NCBI GenBank assembly: GCA_045837725.1
Contig: JBEWZL010000166.1
Coordinates: forward strand, 248,001 to 312,000
From: Vermamoeba vermiformis
Lineage: Eukaryota > Tubulinea > Echinamoebida
Reading direction: 5' to 3'
DNA length: 64,000 nucleotides
Shown piece by piece: positions 52,839 through 63,529 of this stretch. A program made the position numbers and the translations under genes. The notes beneath the pieces are model-generated. The model made no database searches. It saw only the letters and a program-made list of their open reading frames with translations, and was not told the DNA's origin. Positions within the stretch are counted from its first letter, which is position 1, and each line of letters begins with the position of its first letter.

Positions 52839-52971
52839 AACCACGCAATTGTAAATAAAATCAAGTATTTAATCGTAAACAGAAATTGCAATCACTTTTG
52901 TGCGTTTGTGTACGAATACCCGCAAGATTAAAGCGTTGCACAAGTTTTCATTTCATTTTTTGTTTGCAATC

Positions 52972-55330
52972 ATGGATTCACCCACAACCGTCCGAAGACC
53001 GAGCTTCACCACTGTCTACCCTAAGGGAGTGCAGTTGAGCGAGACCACCATCGCCGTGATGGAGAAGATGCGCAAAAAGCGCACTGCGATCACTTTCGAC
53101 GAGATTACACTTGAAGACAAGCCTTCAGATCTTCATCCCAATGATGTCTCGTTGAAATCCTTCGTCACTCGCAAGATTGCTTTGAAGGTACGGATTCAAC
53201 TGGAAGCTTTTCGGAATAATTTAAAAACTTTCAATCTGATCCAAATGTATTCTAACACTTTATTAAGGGAGCCGGTTTATTGAGCGCTGCTATGGATACC
53301 GTGACTGAAGGTACCTAACGTTGACCAATAATATAATTTTTGAGAAAGTCAGAAAAGTCTCAAAGTGTTGTTTGATGGATCGTCATTTTCATATTTATTA
53401 GATAAAACGAAAAATATAATAGAATTGTTAATTGTTGCTCTACTATTGAATTTTGGTATAATCAACTTTTACGCCGCATTTCTAATAGTATTTTAGGTCC
53501 TCTTGCCTTGGCGATCGCACGAGTTGGAGGTAACAAGTTTAAACGTGGGCTAAAGAATGTAAAAAATAATTTTATAAATAGGAATGGGTATCCTGCATCG
53601 AAATATGGACCCGAAAACTCAAGGTATTGCAGTAAACGTGTCACGATCTACTTTGTGTACTAATTTTATTGTTAAACTCAGCTTCGATGGTTAAATGGGT
53701 GCGCAGAAAGGTTCGTATTAATAACTTATGTTATTAATATATGCTAACGTCACAAATAGATCCACTACCGCGGCATGATTGACAATCCCATCACTTACAC
53801 GCCTGATTTTACCTTGTCTGCCTTCCAAAAAGACGTTACTTCAAGAGGCTTTACTTTCACCAGGTACTATTTCTAACTAATATTGCTCGCGAAACTCTCT
53901 GCTGACGTCGTTCTAGTTTTCCGATTGTCGATGACAACGGTCTTCTTTTGGGCCTGTTGACTCGTGATGAACTTGACTTTGTCGAAGAAGGTGACCCTAC
54001 TCTTAGAGTACGTATATCTTGCGTTATTTAATTGCGACTGGAATGCTGATCACTCGACAGGTCATTATGAAGCCCCGTGCCATTGTCATCACTGCCCCTG
54101 AAGGCACTACCACCGAACAAGCATACACCATCATGAAGCAACAGAAGGTCAAGAAGTTGCCTATTGTCAACAAGGAGGGTCATCTTGCTGGCATGTACGT
54201 GTGGAACGACGTGCGTGAAGATCAAGAGAAACACAATTCCTTCTCACTCGATGAGGAAGGTCACTTCTTGGTCGGTGCTGGTGCGTACCTTTATTTCAGT
54301 AATATGGTGCAATGTATTGACGTCCGATTAGCTGTTGGTCTTGGTGCTGCTGATCTCGAACGAGTTGACTTGCTCGTGGAAGTTGGCTGCAAAGTCATTG
54401 TCTTGGACAGCTCTCACGTACGTCCCACTTTATACTGCACAAGTAACGTGCTCACTTGTAATGACTAGGGTGCTTGCCAACCTGCTCGCGAACAAATCAA
54501 GCGCATTAAACAGAAGCACGGCGACAAGATTGAACTCATTGTCGGCAACATCGCATCGTACGACTCAGCCATGTACTTGCTCTCTGGCGAGTTCAAGCCC
54601 GACGCATTGAAGGTCGGCATTGGTCCAGGTTCAATTTGCACTACTCGCAGTGTTACGGGCACTGGTGTTCCTCAAGTCACAGCTGTCTATGAAGTGTGGC
54701 GTGCTATTCGTGACTACGGTGAGAAGACTGGCTACTACGTTCCTATTATTGCCGATGGTGGTATCAGAACCTCTGGTGATATTGTCAAGTGTTTCGCTGT
54801 TGGTGCTACTGGTATCATGCTTGGATCTGTCTTCGCTGGTACTGCTGAAGGTATGCTGATGAATAGTCCTACCTCTTTATATAATTCTAATCATATTATC
54901 AGCTCCTGGTCAAGTCATCGTCAAGGACGGAAAGAAATACAAGTTCATTCGTGGTATGGGATCTCGTAGTGCTATGGAAGAACGCAGTGGCTCTCGCATC
55001 AGATACGATAGACAAACTAACAAGGCTACTGGTGAGCTCTTAACAAGCAAAGAAAAAGAAAAGATTGTACCTGAAGGTGTTGAAGGCCTCGTTGAGTTCA
55101 AAGGCAGTACGTACCAATTACGTAACTCTCATTACATCAACTCACTCACCATTATTATTTTAGGCGTCGATAAGGTCATGACTACTTACTTGGGAGGCAT
55201 TCAAGCTGGTTTGTCTCATACTGGAGCTGTTGATGTTCCGACATTCTCAAATAAGGCTTCGTTCTGGTTCCAAAGTACCGCGGGTATTGTTGAAGGTCGA
55301 CCTCATGATATCCAAGATATTCGTAACTAA
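52972..55330 (+). CDS. IMPDH: Inosine-5'-monophosphate dehydrogenase
   Basis: Twelve exons: 52972-53187, 53268-53310, 53497-53529, 53582-53623, 53682-53710, 53760-53863, 53917-54007, 54061-54280, 54332-54417, 54469-54850, 54903-55106, 55164-55330; 538 residues. Four exons are under 45 bases (43, 33, 42, 29). The (beta/alpha)8 barrel has [31 protein letters not shown], the catalytic loop [11 protein letters not shown] with its Cys, [12 protein letters not shown] and [15 protein letters not shown] (flap). Between barrel strands is a CBS pair ([36 protein letters not shown]). The enzyme makes XMP, the committed step to GTP. Confidence 0.97.
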
Positions 55331-55495
55331 GCTATGTAAATGAACATCAATAAAAATTAGCGCGCCTTTAGAAAATTTGACTGTCAAATTTTTCCATTTT
55401 TGCCACTCAAAACCGTCCATTTTAGGACTTCGGTACGTGTAACAAGTAGTAACTTAAATTATTGCTGAAGTCAACATAAGAACTCAATATTTATA

Positions 55496-55973
55496 ATGGC
55501 TGACGAAAAAGAAAAGAAAGTCGCACCGAACGATCCCAATGCCCCTATTATTACCGTCAGGCTGGTACCGCAAGATGGAACGGTGCGTAGTCAAGAGAAT
55601 ATTATTACTAAAAAATTATATTTCTTTATTATAATCATTCCTCGATAGCAACTCCTCTAAATAGCTAATTTATTAGGGCAACCTCGAAATCCGAGCAAAA
55701 ACCGCTACAAAAATTGAGCGTCTGATAAATGCTTTCGCAACGCAAAGAAAGATTGTCAATTCATCTGTCCGTTTTGTCTTTCAAGGCCAGAGACTAAGAG
55801 AAAATCAGACACTGGAAGAAGTACAAAACCGTTCCATCCGTTTCGCGAAAACCTATTTTCGATTGCGAATACCGCGCCCTTAGTATCTAATGGTGTCTTA
55901 TTTTTTCTAGATTGGATTAGTCGACGGAGATCAAATCGACGTTCTTTTGGAGCAAGTTGGAGGCGGATGGTAG
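55496..55973 (+). CDS. SUMO: SUMO (small ubiquitin-like modifier)
   Basis: Exons 55496-55582, 55677-55820, 55911-55973 give 97 residues. A short charged N-terminal arm (MADEKEKKVAPNDPNAP) leads to the beta-grasp fold: ITVRLVPQDG, KIERLINAFATQRKI, SVRFVFQGQRLRENQTLEE and IGLVDGDQIDVLLEQVGG. The diglycine is followed by G-W, a two-residue tail that a SUMO protease would have to remove. The arm has no clear consensus site for self-sumoylation. It is a single small gene with two introns. Confidence 0.94.
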
Positions 55974-56178
55974 ATCTGCATCTCTGAACTCTCTTCTTTG
56001 TCCTATAAGAGCATCAACTGTATCATAGCCTGCATGACTTTCATTATCGAGCATAAATAGGTAGTCGATTAACTTAACTTTCAGCGCAATTTACTTCGAG
56101 CGAGTAACAAAAATTAACCTATCTTACAAATCGTATAATAACCTTCTAAACTATTATGGTACCTTTTCTTCAATTGAT

Positions 56179-57546
56179 TTAAATCGATGCGTTGGTGCTT
56201 AAGCCATCTGCAGCGACTTTAATTTCTTTCAAATCGTTCTTAGCGCTCGAACTTTTATGCTCTTTCTTCGAGACTAGCACAGGTTCATTGCTATTGGTGT
56301 TCTTATTGCTGGCTACTACTGCGCTAGTCTTGGCATCGAGTCCTTCTTCGAGCTCTTCTTCCTATGGCAAAAGGTGGATCAGTACTTTCTCGTTACTTAC
56401 AAAACAGATGCGTCGGAGCACTTGCTGCATCGACCGTCAATTCTTATTTAGGACTTAGATATATGGCACTTATGGACCTTCTTTCCTTATTCTAAACATT
56501 GGTACTTACTTGGCGCGCTTTTGACTTGGCCTGCTCTTCGCTCAATTTGGCCTCGTATTCTAACTTCATTGCCTTCAAACGAGCCTCGTACTCTTCAATA
56601 GTCTTGCTCAACGCATCTTCGAGCTCTTGTTTGGTCTGCACGAGCTCATTGCTCTTCTGCTGCACATCACGCTTCAGTCCTTCGACCACATCGTTCTTCA
56701 TGCGCAGCTCTCGCTCGTGCTGTGCTCGCAGCTCATCGGTCTCTTTCAGTTGTACCTGTATAGTACGCGCTTAGTACGCTCATAAACCAACTATATTTGC
56801 AGATTTCGAGCGGAGCGGTGTGTTAAATTGGATTCTTACTTTGCGAATAGCACTTAATGCTGCGACGAGGTCCATCTTGCCGAGGTTGCGCAATGCAGTC
56901 TTGTCCTCCTCCCAATGCTCGGCAATGACCACTTTGTCAATGCCGCTCCACACCTTGTTGTTGCCTTGCTCCCAGACCACTGCGCGTGTGTTGTTATTCA
57001 AGACGACGAATTTGTATTCGAAGGTGGTCACTGAGAATGGGATATCAACTTCAGCCTTCCATGTTCTGCCTGAGAGTCATAGATTAATTTTAATTATTAA
57101 TTGTGCCATTTTAAGCCGTTGTTTGACGAAAAGGCACGATCTGTCAAAAATTAATTTGATTGGAACTTTCTAGAATCGAATTATCTATAATGCCAACAAT
57201 ATTTAATCGCATATAAAGCAATGTCATGTTTAAATTCAACCATAAAATTGAGTTTCATGGCTACAAACCTTCCTGCCAGATCGCTTTGACACCTCGCTCG
57301 ACAATCCAGTTCCCCAATGGATTAATTGAACCTATTGATATTATTTTAGAAAATGCAATAATTATTTGGATCGCGTATTCGGCAATGAATTAAAAAAGCT
57401 GAATATTTACCAACTAAAATGACTGAATCGTTGTTAGAGGTCTGAGGTGGTCCATAAATTGATATCTCAAACTTGCGTGGCCTATTTCCTTGTCTAGCTT
57501 GCAATATTCCTCCAGAGGAACGGGATAAATATGAGTTGCGATCCAT
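56179..57546 (-). CDS. CBM20 starch-binding domain plus coiled-coil protein
   Basis: Exons 57546-57411, 57331-57265, 57065-56840, 56755-56510, 56361-56179 give 285 residues. Residues about 20-120 form a CBM20-like beta sandwich: KFEISIYGPPQ, SVILVGSINPLGNW, QEGLTWKAEVDIPFSVTTFE and YKFVVLNNNTRAVVWEQGNN. It carries both aromatic carbohydrate sites expected of the fold. A helical coiled coil (VQLKETDELRAQHERELRMK onward) and an acidic/Lys-rich tail follow; no catalytic domain is present. CBM20 plus coiled coil suggests a scaffold that tethers something to glycogen-like glucan, in the style of laforin or genethonin; function is inferred. Confidence 0.75.
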
Positions 57547-57736
57547 TGAATATTATAGTCAAGTTCTGCACAATCGTTTCGCTCTACAGCGCAGTGAATG
57601 TTTATAAACTAATAGAAGATACACTTCTTTATTGTGTTTTTTCAACCAGAAAGTCTCAAAAGAGCGAAACTTCACCAACTTATTCTCCGCCACGCAAAGC
57701 CAAGGCGAACACAACAGATACTGCCCCATATTATAA

Positions 57737-58767
57737 ATGGAAGAGAAGCCTTTTGAAGTCACTGACGACAATGTGGATTTATTCCGAAGATATCTAGGAC
57801 GAGACGACATAACCAAAGAAGATATTGTTAAACGAGCTACAGAAGCACGTGCTAAAGCCCTCCAAGTTTGCAATTATAGGTACGAATATTAGATATTATT
57901 CTATTACTATACCAACGAGAAAGCTTTCTTTGTCTCGGAAAATTTAATTACAATTAAATTAAAAATTCTTTTTTGCGCCTTCAATGGACTAACTTATTGA
58001 CCAATGATTACTATTAGATGCATTCGCGAGGGAAGATTTTTAGAGTCACGATTGTCAACACATCCGCTCTACAAGACAGAAATCAAACCAAAAATTTCAA
58101 AAACAACGAAAATCATTGACTTGGGCTGTTGTTTCGGAACAGACATTCGCTATTTAGTTGCAGACGGGGCTGATCCATCATTAATCACCGGCACTGATCA
58201 ATTCCCTGAGTACATTCAGCTTGGTTTTGATCTGTTTGGCGACAAAGACAAATTGACCACGAATTTTGTCTTTGAAGACTTCTTCTCCGAGCAATTCACT
58301 CAAAAAGTGCTTCCAAATGCAGCAGATGACAGCGCTAAATATGATATTGCCTACGCAGGCTCAGTCTACCACTTGTTCTCGCTCGAACAGACCGAAAAGT
58401 TTACTCAATTAGTCAACTCGTTGTTAAAACCAGGTAATTAGTCTCTATTATGCGCTATTATGCTCGTTAGACTCATTAATATGCCATATTAGGCGGCATA
58501 TTCTTTGGTCAAACAGTCGGTGCTGAAGAACCAATGTGGGCCTCGAAAGAAGACAGAAAAGGTGTGTCGTACAAGATATACATAACCTCATTCAGTGCCA
58601 CTAATACTCTTGCTACAGATATCCTTCGTTATTTGCACTCGCCCGAGTCATTCAAAGCACTCGTGGAATCGCACGGTTTTGAAAATGTACAAGTCAGATG
58701 GCGTCAAGGCAAAGAACCGATGGGTGAGAAATGGGGCTTATTTAGATTCTATATGACGAAGAAATAA
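57737..58767 (+). CDS. SAM-dependent methyltransferase
   Basis: Exons 57737-57879, 58018-58433, 58493-58767 give 277 residues. The Rossmann methyltransferase core is visible: KIIDLGCCFGTDIRYLVADG (motif I), LITGTDQFPEYIQLG (acidic motif II), DIAYAGSVYHLFS (motif IV) and LLKPGGIFFGQTVG (motif V). The pattern, including the ending WGLFRFYMTKK, resembles small fungal and protist methyltransferases of unknown substrate. There is no targeting signal. The start codon lies about 190 bases from that of the divergent CBM20 gene. Confidence 0.82.
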
Positions 58768-58908
58768 TCTTACTATTATATTCTTTTGTACTGTACTTTA
58801 ATAACAAAGACTCTATTTTTGAGTTCGTATCTCAATTTGCTTTCTTTATTTATACATTAATAATTATATTATTGAGTCACTACAATTATTATATTATCAG
58901 TGTCTATC

Positions 58909-60678
58909 TTAGTAGCTGACAGCGGGCAATACAGCCAACAACAACTTGCGGTAGTTGCCAGAAGTGTCCCCTTCGACGTCCTTGACAATACTGCGTCCAT
59001 GTCTCTCACGATAAGTCTTGGCAATCAAAGCAAGTTGGCTCTTGTCGTTGATGCAGAACGAGTAGATCAAACCCTTGTCGTCAGTACCCGCGCCCTTGAT
59101 GGCGTAGCGAATGCGATCAGCGAAGTAAATGTGCCACGGTTGAGTGCACGCGGTCAAGGCCTTCATATAGTCACCACTGGTCTCCTTTTCAATGGCACGT
59201 GCAATACCGTGCTTGTGCTTGGCAATGTAGTATCTGTGACGATCATAGTATTAGTATTTTATTCAATACAAATGAAAATTGTCGATCGAAACCTCGTTGC
59301 CCACAAACTCCGACCGTTAACTTGATTATCAATTACGTAAGTTGTTGTGAATTAATTATAATCAAATTTGATTTCAACGAATGCGTAATTTGGAGGCGTA
59401 ACTAGTGTGAGTTGTAGGTTCAATTAGTGATTCGAATCTATGCGTACCTGTCCATAGCAGCCAAATGGGCCAATGAGCGCGAAGTGATGATTTCAATGAA
59501 CTTGCTATCATCAGTACCCAACTTCTTTTCACCAGCACGATAAAAGGCATCAGCATCTGCTTCAGCAGCACGTTCATTCACAACCAAGCTCTCGTCTCTC
59601 TTGCACTTCAACAACTCCATAAGAACCTTTCTGAAGTTGCCGCTGGTTTCTTTTTCAACTTCTTTCTCAAGGCCAGGGTACATGGCTTTGATTTGAGCCA
59701 ATTCGGCGTTGGTGCACATACAGATCACGTCAATAAGACCGTATTCGTAGGTACCAGCACCTGTCATAAATAATAGGGGTTATTTTAGAATTAAAATTCG
59801 TGCGTGAGTAGTCATTTTCAATTCGCAAGTAAATCCGAATTGTAACCTCATTTTTCCAACACTAACTTACCCTTCATAGAGTCTCGAAGGTAATTAATCT
59901 TCAATTGCAAAGGAGGCAATAACAAATAGGTCAACAATTTGCGGTAATTGAAAGAAGTGTCGCCGCGGATGTCGTGTTCCAAGGTCTTTTTGAACTGAGC
60001 CTCGTACATGCGTTGAACTTGTTGCAAGTGGTCCTTAGAGCGGTTACCCATAATATTAATAAGAATAGAGTCATCAGTTCCAAGACCCTTCATGGCGTGG
60101 TAGAGATCGCTAGCATCTACGTCACGAAATTAAAAAATAGGAAAATAAATTACAAAAATTCAAATTAATTACCTTTTGAGGCGTCTCCAGGAGTATAAGC
60201 TACTACTGGAAAAGCGGGCACTAAACCTTGAGCAGGAATCATACCAACTTGAGGGCTAATTAAGCCAGGACCAACGGATGTGGTAGTTTGCACGACAGTA
60301 GCTCCAGGCTGGGGAGGATAACCCGGTTGAGGAGGATAGCCAGGTTGAGGTGGGTAGCCGGGTTGAGGGGGATAACCAGGTTGAGGTTGGTGAGGCATTT
60401 GAGGAGAGCCGTAGCCGGGTGAAGTGTATCCAGGTTGAGGTGGATATCCGGGCTGAGGAGGGTAACCAGGCTGTGGGGGATAGCCAGGCTGGGGAGGATA
60501 ACCCGGTTGGGGTGGGTAGCCAGGTTGTGGTGGGTAACCGGGCTGAGGAGGGTAGCCAGGCTGAGGCGGATAGCCTGGTTGAGGTGGATATCCGGGTTGA
60601 GGTGGGTAACCTGGTTGTGGGGGATAACCTGGCTTGAGGTGGATAGCCAGGTTGAGGTGGGTAACCGGGATATGACAT
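58909..60678 (-). CDS. Annexin 1 (annexin VII/XI-like, GYPPQ-rich N-terminus)
   Basis: Exons 60678-60173, 60116-59871, 59760-59448, 59233-58909. The N-terminus is about 20 tandem PGYPPQ units, then [15 protein letters not shown]. Four annexin repeats follow with type-II calcium loops: [43 protein letters not shown] and [13 protein letters not shown]; the protein ends LPAVSY. The layout matches Dictyostelium annexin C1 and animal annexin A7/A11, which bind acidic membranes in a calcium-dependent way. Exon lengths sum to one base over: the PGYPPQ register slips at 60633, where one C interrupts the repeat, so the frame from the ATG at 60678 leaves the repeat after three units. A downstream ATG at 60398 is in the right frame. 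Confidence 0.9.
60299..60678 (-). repeat. PGYPPQ hexapeptide (18-bp) tandem repeat
   Basis: Minus-strand tandem array of 18-base units encoding P-G-Y-P-P-Q with silent third-base variation, broken once by a [11 protein letters not shown] spacer near 60400. Confidence 0.9.
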
Positions 60679-61035
60679 ATCGGGGATTTGTTGTTGCTTC
60701 TCGCGTGGAGATTAAAAAATTAAACTCCGAACTTTTTTGGACAACGACCTTGCGAGCAATTACTGTGCAGGGTTCACACGCGTCGAATTGCTGTTTTTCG
60801 TTTTTGCGTATTCCTTCATGGTCTACTCGCCAAGCTGGCATCTTTTGACGGCTTTGGAATACCGCTGAACGGTTTAGCGCAGATCGGAATTCGACAGTAC
60901 GCGTGCAAAGGGCTTGAAATATTTTTAAAAATTCGGCTTTATATGGTGTACAATACAACTACGATGATATCGATGAAATTGCTGTCGTAAAAATTAAATC
61001 GCAACCGAACATTTGATCTGGTTGGATTTAGTACT

Positions 61036-62656
61036 TTAGTAGCTGACAGCAGGCATGACGGCCAACAACAACTTGCGATAATCGCCAGAAGTGTCACCTT
61101 CGACGTCCTTGACAATACTACGACCGTGTCTCTCACGATAAGTCTTGGCAATCAAAGCCCAAGTTGGCTCTTATCGTTAACGCAGAACGAGTAGATCAAG
61201 CCCTTGTCGTCGGTACCTGCGCCCTTGATGGCATAGCGAATGCGATCAGCGAAGTAAATGTGCCACGGTTGAGTGCATGCTACCAAAGCGTTCATGTAAT
61301 CACCGCTGGTCTCCTTTTCGATGGCACGGCCAATACCGTGCTTGTGCTTGGCAGTGTAGTATCTAAATATGATTATTAATCGCCGGTCAATGTAGCCACA
61401 AAGGCTCAGTAATATAAAAAAGAATTGACTTTAAATTAGCGAATAATAAATTCGTTTGTAATAAGCGCGAGTCACTGCGTACCTGTCCATAGCAGCCAAG
61501 TGAGCAATAGAGCGCGAAGTAATGATTTCAATGAACTTGCTATCATCAGTACCCAACTTCTTCTCACCAGCACGATAAAAGGCATCAGCATCTGCTTCAG
61601 CAGCACGTTCATTCACAACCAAGCTCTCGTCTCTCTTGCACTTCAACAATTCCATAAGAACCTTTCTGAAGTTGCCGCTGGTCTCTTTTTCGACTTCTTT
61701 CTCGAGGCCAGGGTACATAGCCTTGATTTGAGCCAATTCGGCGTTAGTGCTCATGCAAATAACGTCAATAAGACCCTTCTCGTAAGTTCCAGCACCTTCT
61801 CAATTAAGCATTAGGAATTATGGTTATAACGAAAATGAGGGCAGTAAACATCGGAAAATAAAAAATTTTTGTGCCTTTGAATCCGCTCTTCACTAACCTT
61901 TCATGGAGTCTCTCAAGAAAGTGATCTTCAATTGCAAAGGAAGCAACAACAAATATCTAGCCAATTTGCCGTAGTTCAAGGAAGTATCGCCGCGGATGTC
62001 GTGCTCCAACGTCTTCTTGTGAACAGATTCGTACATGAGCTGAACTTGTTGCAAGTGCTCCTTAGAACGGTTACCGAGAATGTTGATCAAGACAGAGTCA
62101 TCGGTACCAACACCCTTCATAGCGTGGTAAAGGTCGTTCGCGTCTAAAATCATAATTTTAGACTTTCGAAGATCGTTGGAAATTTGAATTATGCAGTAAA
62201 TTCAAAAAAATTGATCTTACCCTTAGAAGGATCGCCAGGGGTGTAGGGAATAACAGGGAAGCCAGGAACTAAACCATTAGGAGGAACCATGCCGCCCATG
62301 GCACCAGGAGCACCCATAACTGGAACGGCGCCAGGAACAGTGCCGGGAGCGCCGGGTTGCATAGGGTAGGGCTGAGGAGGGTAACCAGGCTGTTGTGGGG
62401 GATAGCCTTGAGGAGGATAGCCTTGTTGAGGAGGGTATCCAGGTTGAGGCGGATAAGGTTGAGGAGGATAGCCGCCAGGCTGTTGTGGAGGATATCCTTG
62501 GGGAGGGTAGCCTTGAGGTGGAGGATAGCCTTGAGGAGGATAACCCTGTTGAGGAGGGTATCCGGGTTGTTGAGGCGGATATCCTTGTTGTGGAGGATAA
62601 CCTTGTGGGGGGTAGCCTTGAGGAGGGTATCCGGGTTGTTGGGGTGGTTGCGACAT
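61036..62656 (-). CDS. Annexin 2, tandem paralogue of annexin 1
   Basis: Exons 62656-62221, 62143-61898, 61795-61483, 61362-61036. It starts [18 protein letters not shown] and has a longer Gly/Tyr/Pro/Gln domain than annexin 1, with irregular GYPPQ and PQQ units, then the four annexin repeats ([57 protein letters not shown]). Exon positions and sizes match annexin 1 exactly for the middle exons (246 and 313 bases), so the genes are tandem duplicates. In the last exon CTTGGGCTTTG replaces the CTTGCTTTG of annexin 1: two extra bases at 61158-61160 create a TGA at 61154-61152, removing about 37 residues and half of repeat four unless this is an assembly error. The homologous stop would be at 61036. 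Confidence 0.88.
62360..62656 (-). repeat. GYPPQ-type degenerate tandem repeat
   Basis: Annexin 2 N-terminal coding repeat of 15-24-base units ([13 protein letters not shown]), less regular than in annexin 1. Confidence 0.85.
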
Positions 62657-63045
62657 CGTAGCTCGTGTGGTATTGCAAATTGAATAAGGCGATAAACTAA
62701 AAAAAAACTTTCGTGAATTTATGACCGGTGATTTTTGCGAGGTTTTTCGTTGGCTCGCCAAAACGAAAATGGAATTGCACGGTTGACAAGGAGAGAATTC
62801 CACTAGCGTGCATTCTATCGTAAGGAGGTCAAGATCGCGCTAAAGATGAGTATTGGAGGTCACGTAAGTGAATTTTCTAAAATTATACTTTGTGCATCTG
62901 CCGTAAATTGTTAATTTTGGTATACATTATTTTTTGCTAAAGTACTCTAATTATGACTCTTATTGGGAATTAATTTTTCTAATTTTTCGTTAGTACGGCT
63001 AGATTTGAAATTTTAGTTGAACAAACCGACATTTTCTCAGCTAAA

Positions 63046-63213
63046 ATGTGGCTGATATTTTTGAACTTGATTCTGTTTAACTTGAGCCGGCACTTTAGCA
63101 CTTGTGGCGTACAACGTATAAAAATTCGTAATACCCGTCGTCAATTCGCAACGTTAGAAAATTATTTGCGACTGTCGGATTTTGCTAACTCGACGCGTGA
63201 ATTAACCTTTTAA
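63046..63213 (+). CDS. Possible 55-residue small ORF with hydrophobic N-terminus
   Basis: ATG frame starting MWLIFLNLILFNLSRHFSTC, followed by a basic stretch RIKIRNTRRQ and a neutral end RELTF. The first 14 residues could be a signal peptide. CTCAG|CTAAAATG just upstream looks like a splice acceptor, and an ATG with a GTAAGT donor stands at 62846-62864, but joining them does not stay open. It may be chance. Confidence 0.25.
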   Translation: MWLIFLNLILFNLSRHFSTCGVQRIKIRNTRRQFATLENYLRLSDFANSTRELTF

Positions 63214-63529
63214 CGTCTAATGAACCAAGCAGTTGTAGTGAGAGTTAGATTGGCTTGACTTCAACTGAAGTGGCAATGTCAAAGAATGAAACGACATTTA
63301 CAGAGTTATTTACAATTTATTCAAGCTAATAAATACAAGGGTTATTATTTACGTTATTGTAGAGCTCTTAAGACTCGACAACCGCATTATTTTTTTCGAT
63401 GGCAAACCATAAATTATTGATTATTGGTATTTGTGGCTTTTCCTTATTATTCGTCTTTGTTTTGTTTTTGAGTAATGATCCAAAATTGCTATAATACATC
63501 AAGTTGACTTCCGACAACTAGCTGAGGTC
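63214..63529. other. Spacer, no gene seen
   Basis: 316 AT-rich bases before the 3' end of the last gene. Confidence 0.5.

Noticed and set aside
60256-60958. Long minus-strand frames rich in Ser/Thr/Pro/Leu over the annexin N-terminus
   Set aside because: Alternate frames of the 18-base repeat; only the PGYPPQ register matches annexins.
62357-62683. Plus-strand Arg/Leu-rich frames over annexin 2
   Set aside because: Antisense shadows of the GYPPQ repeat.
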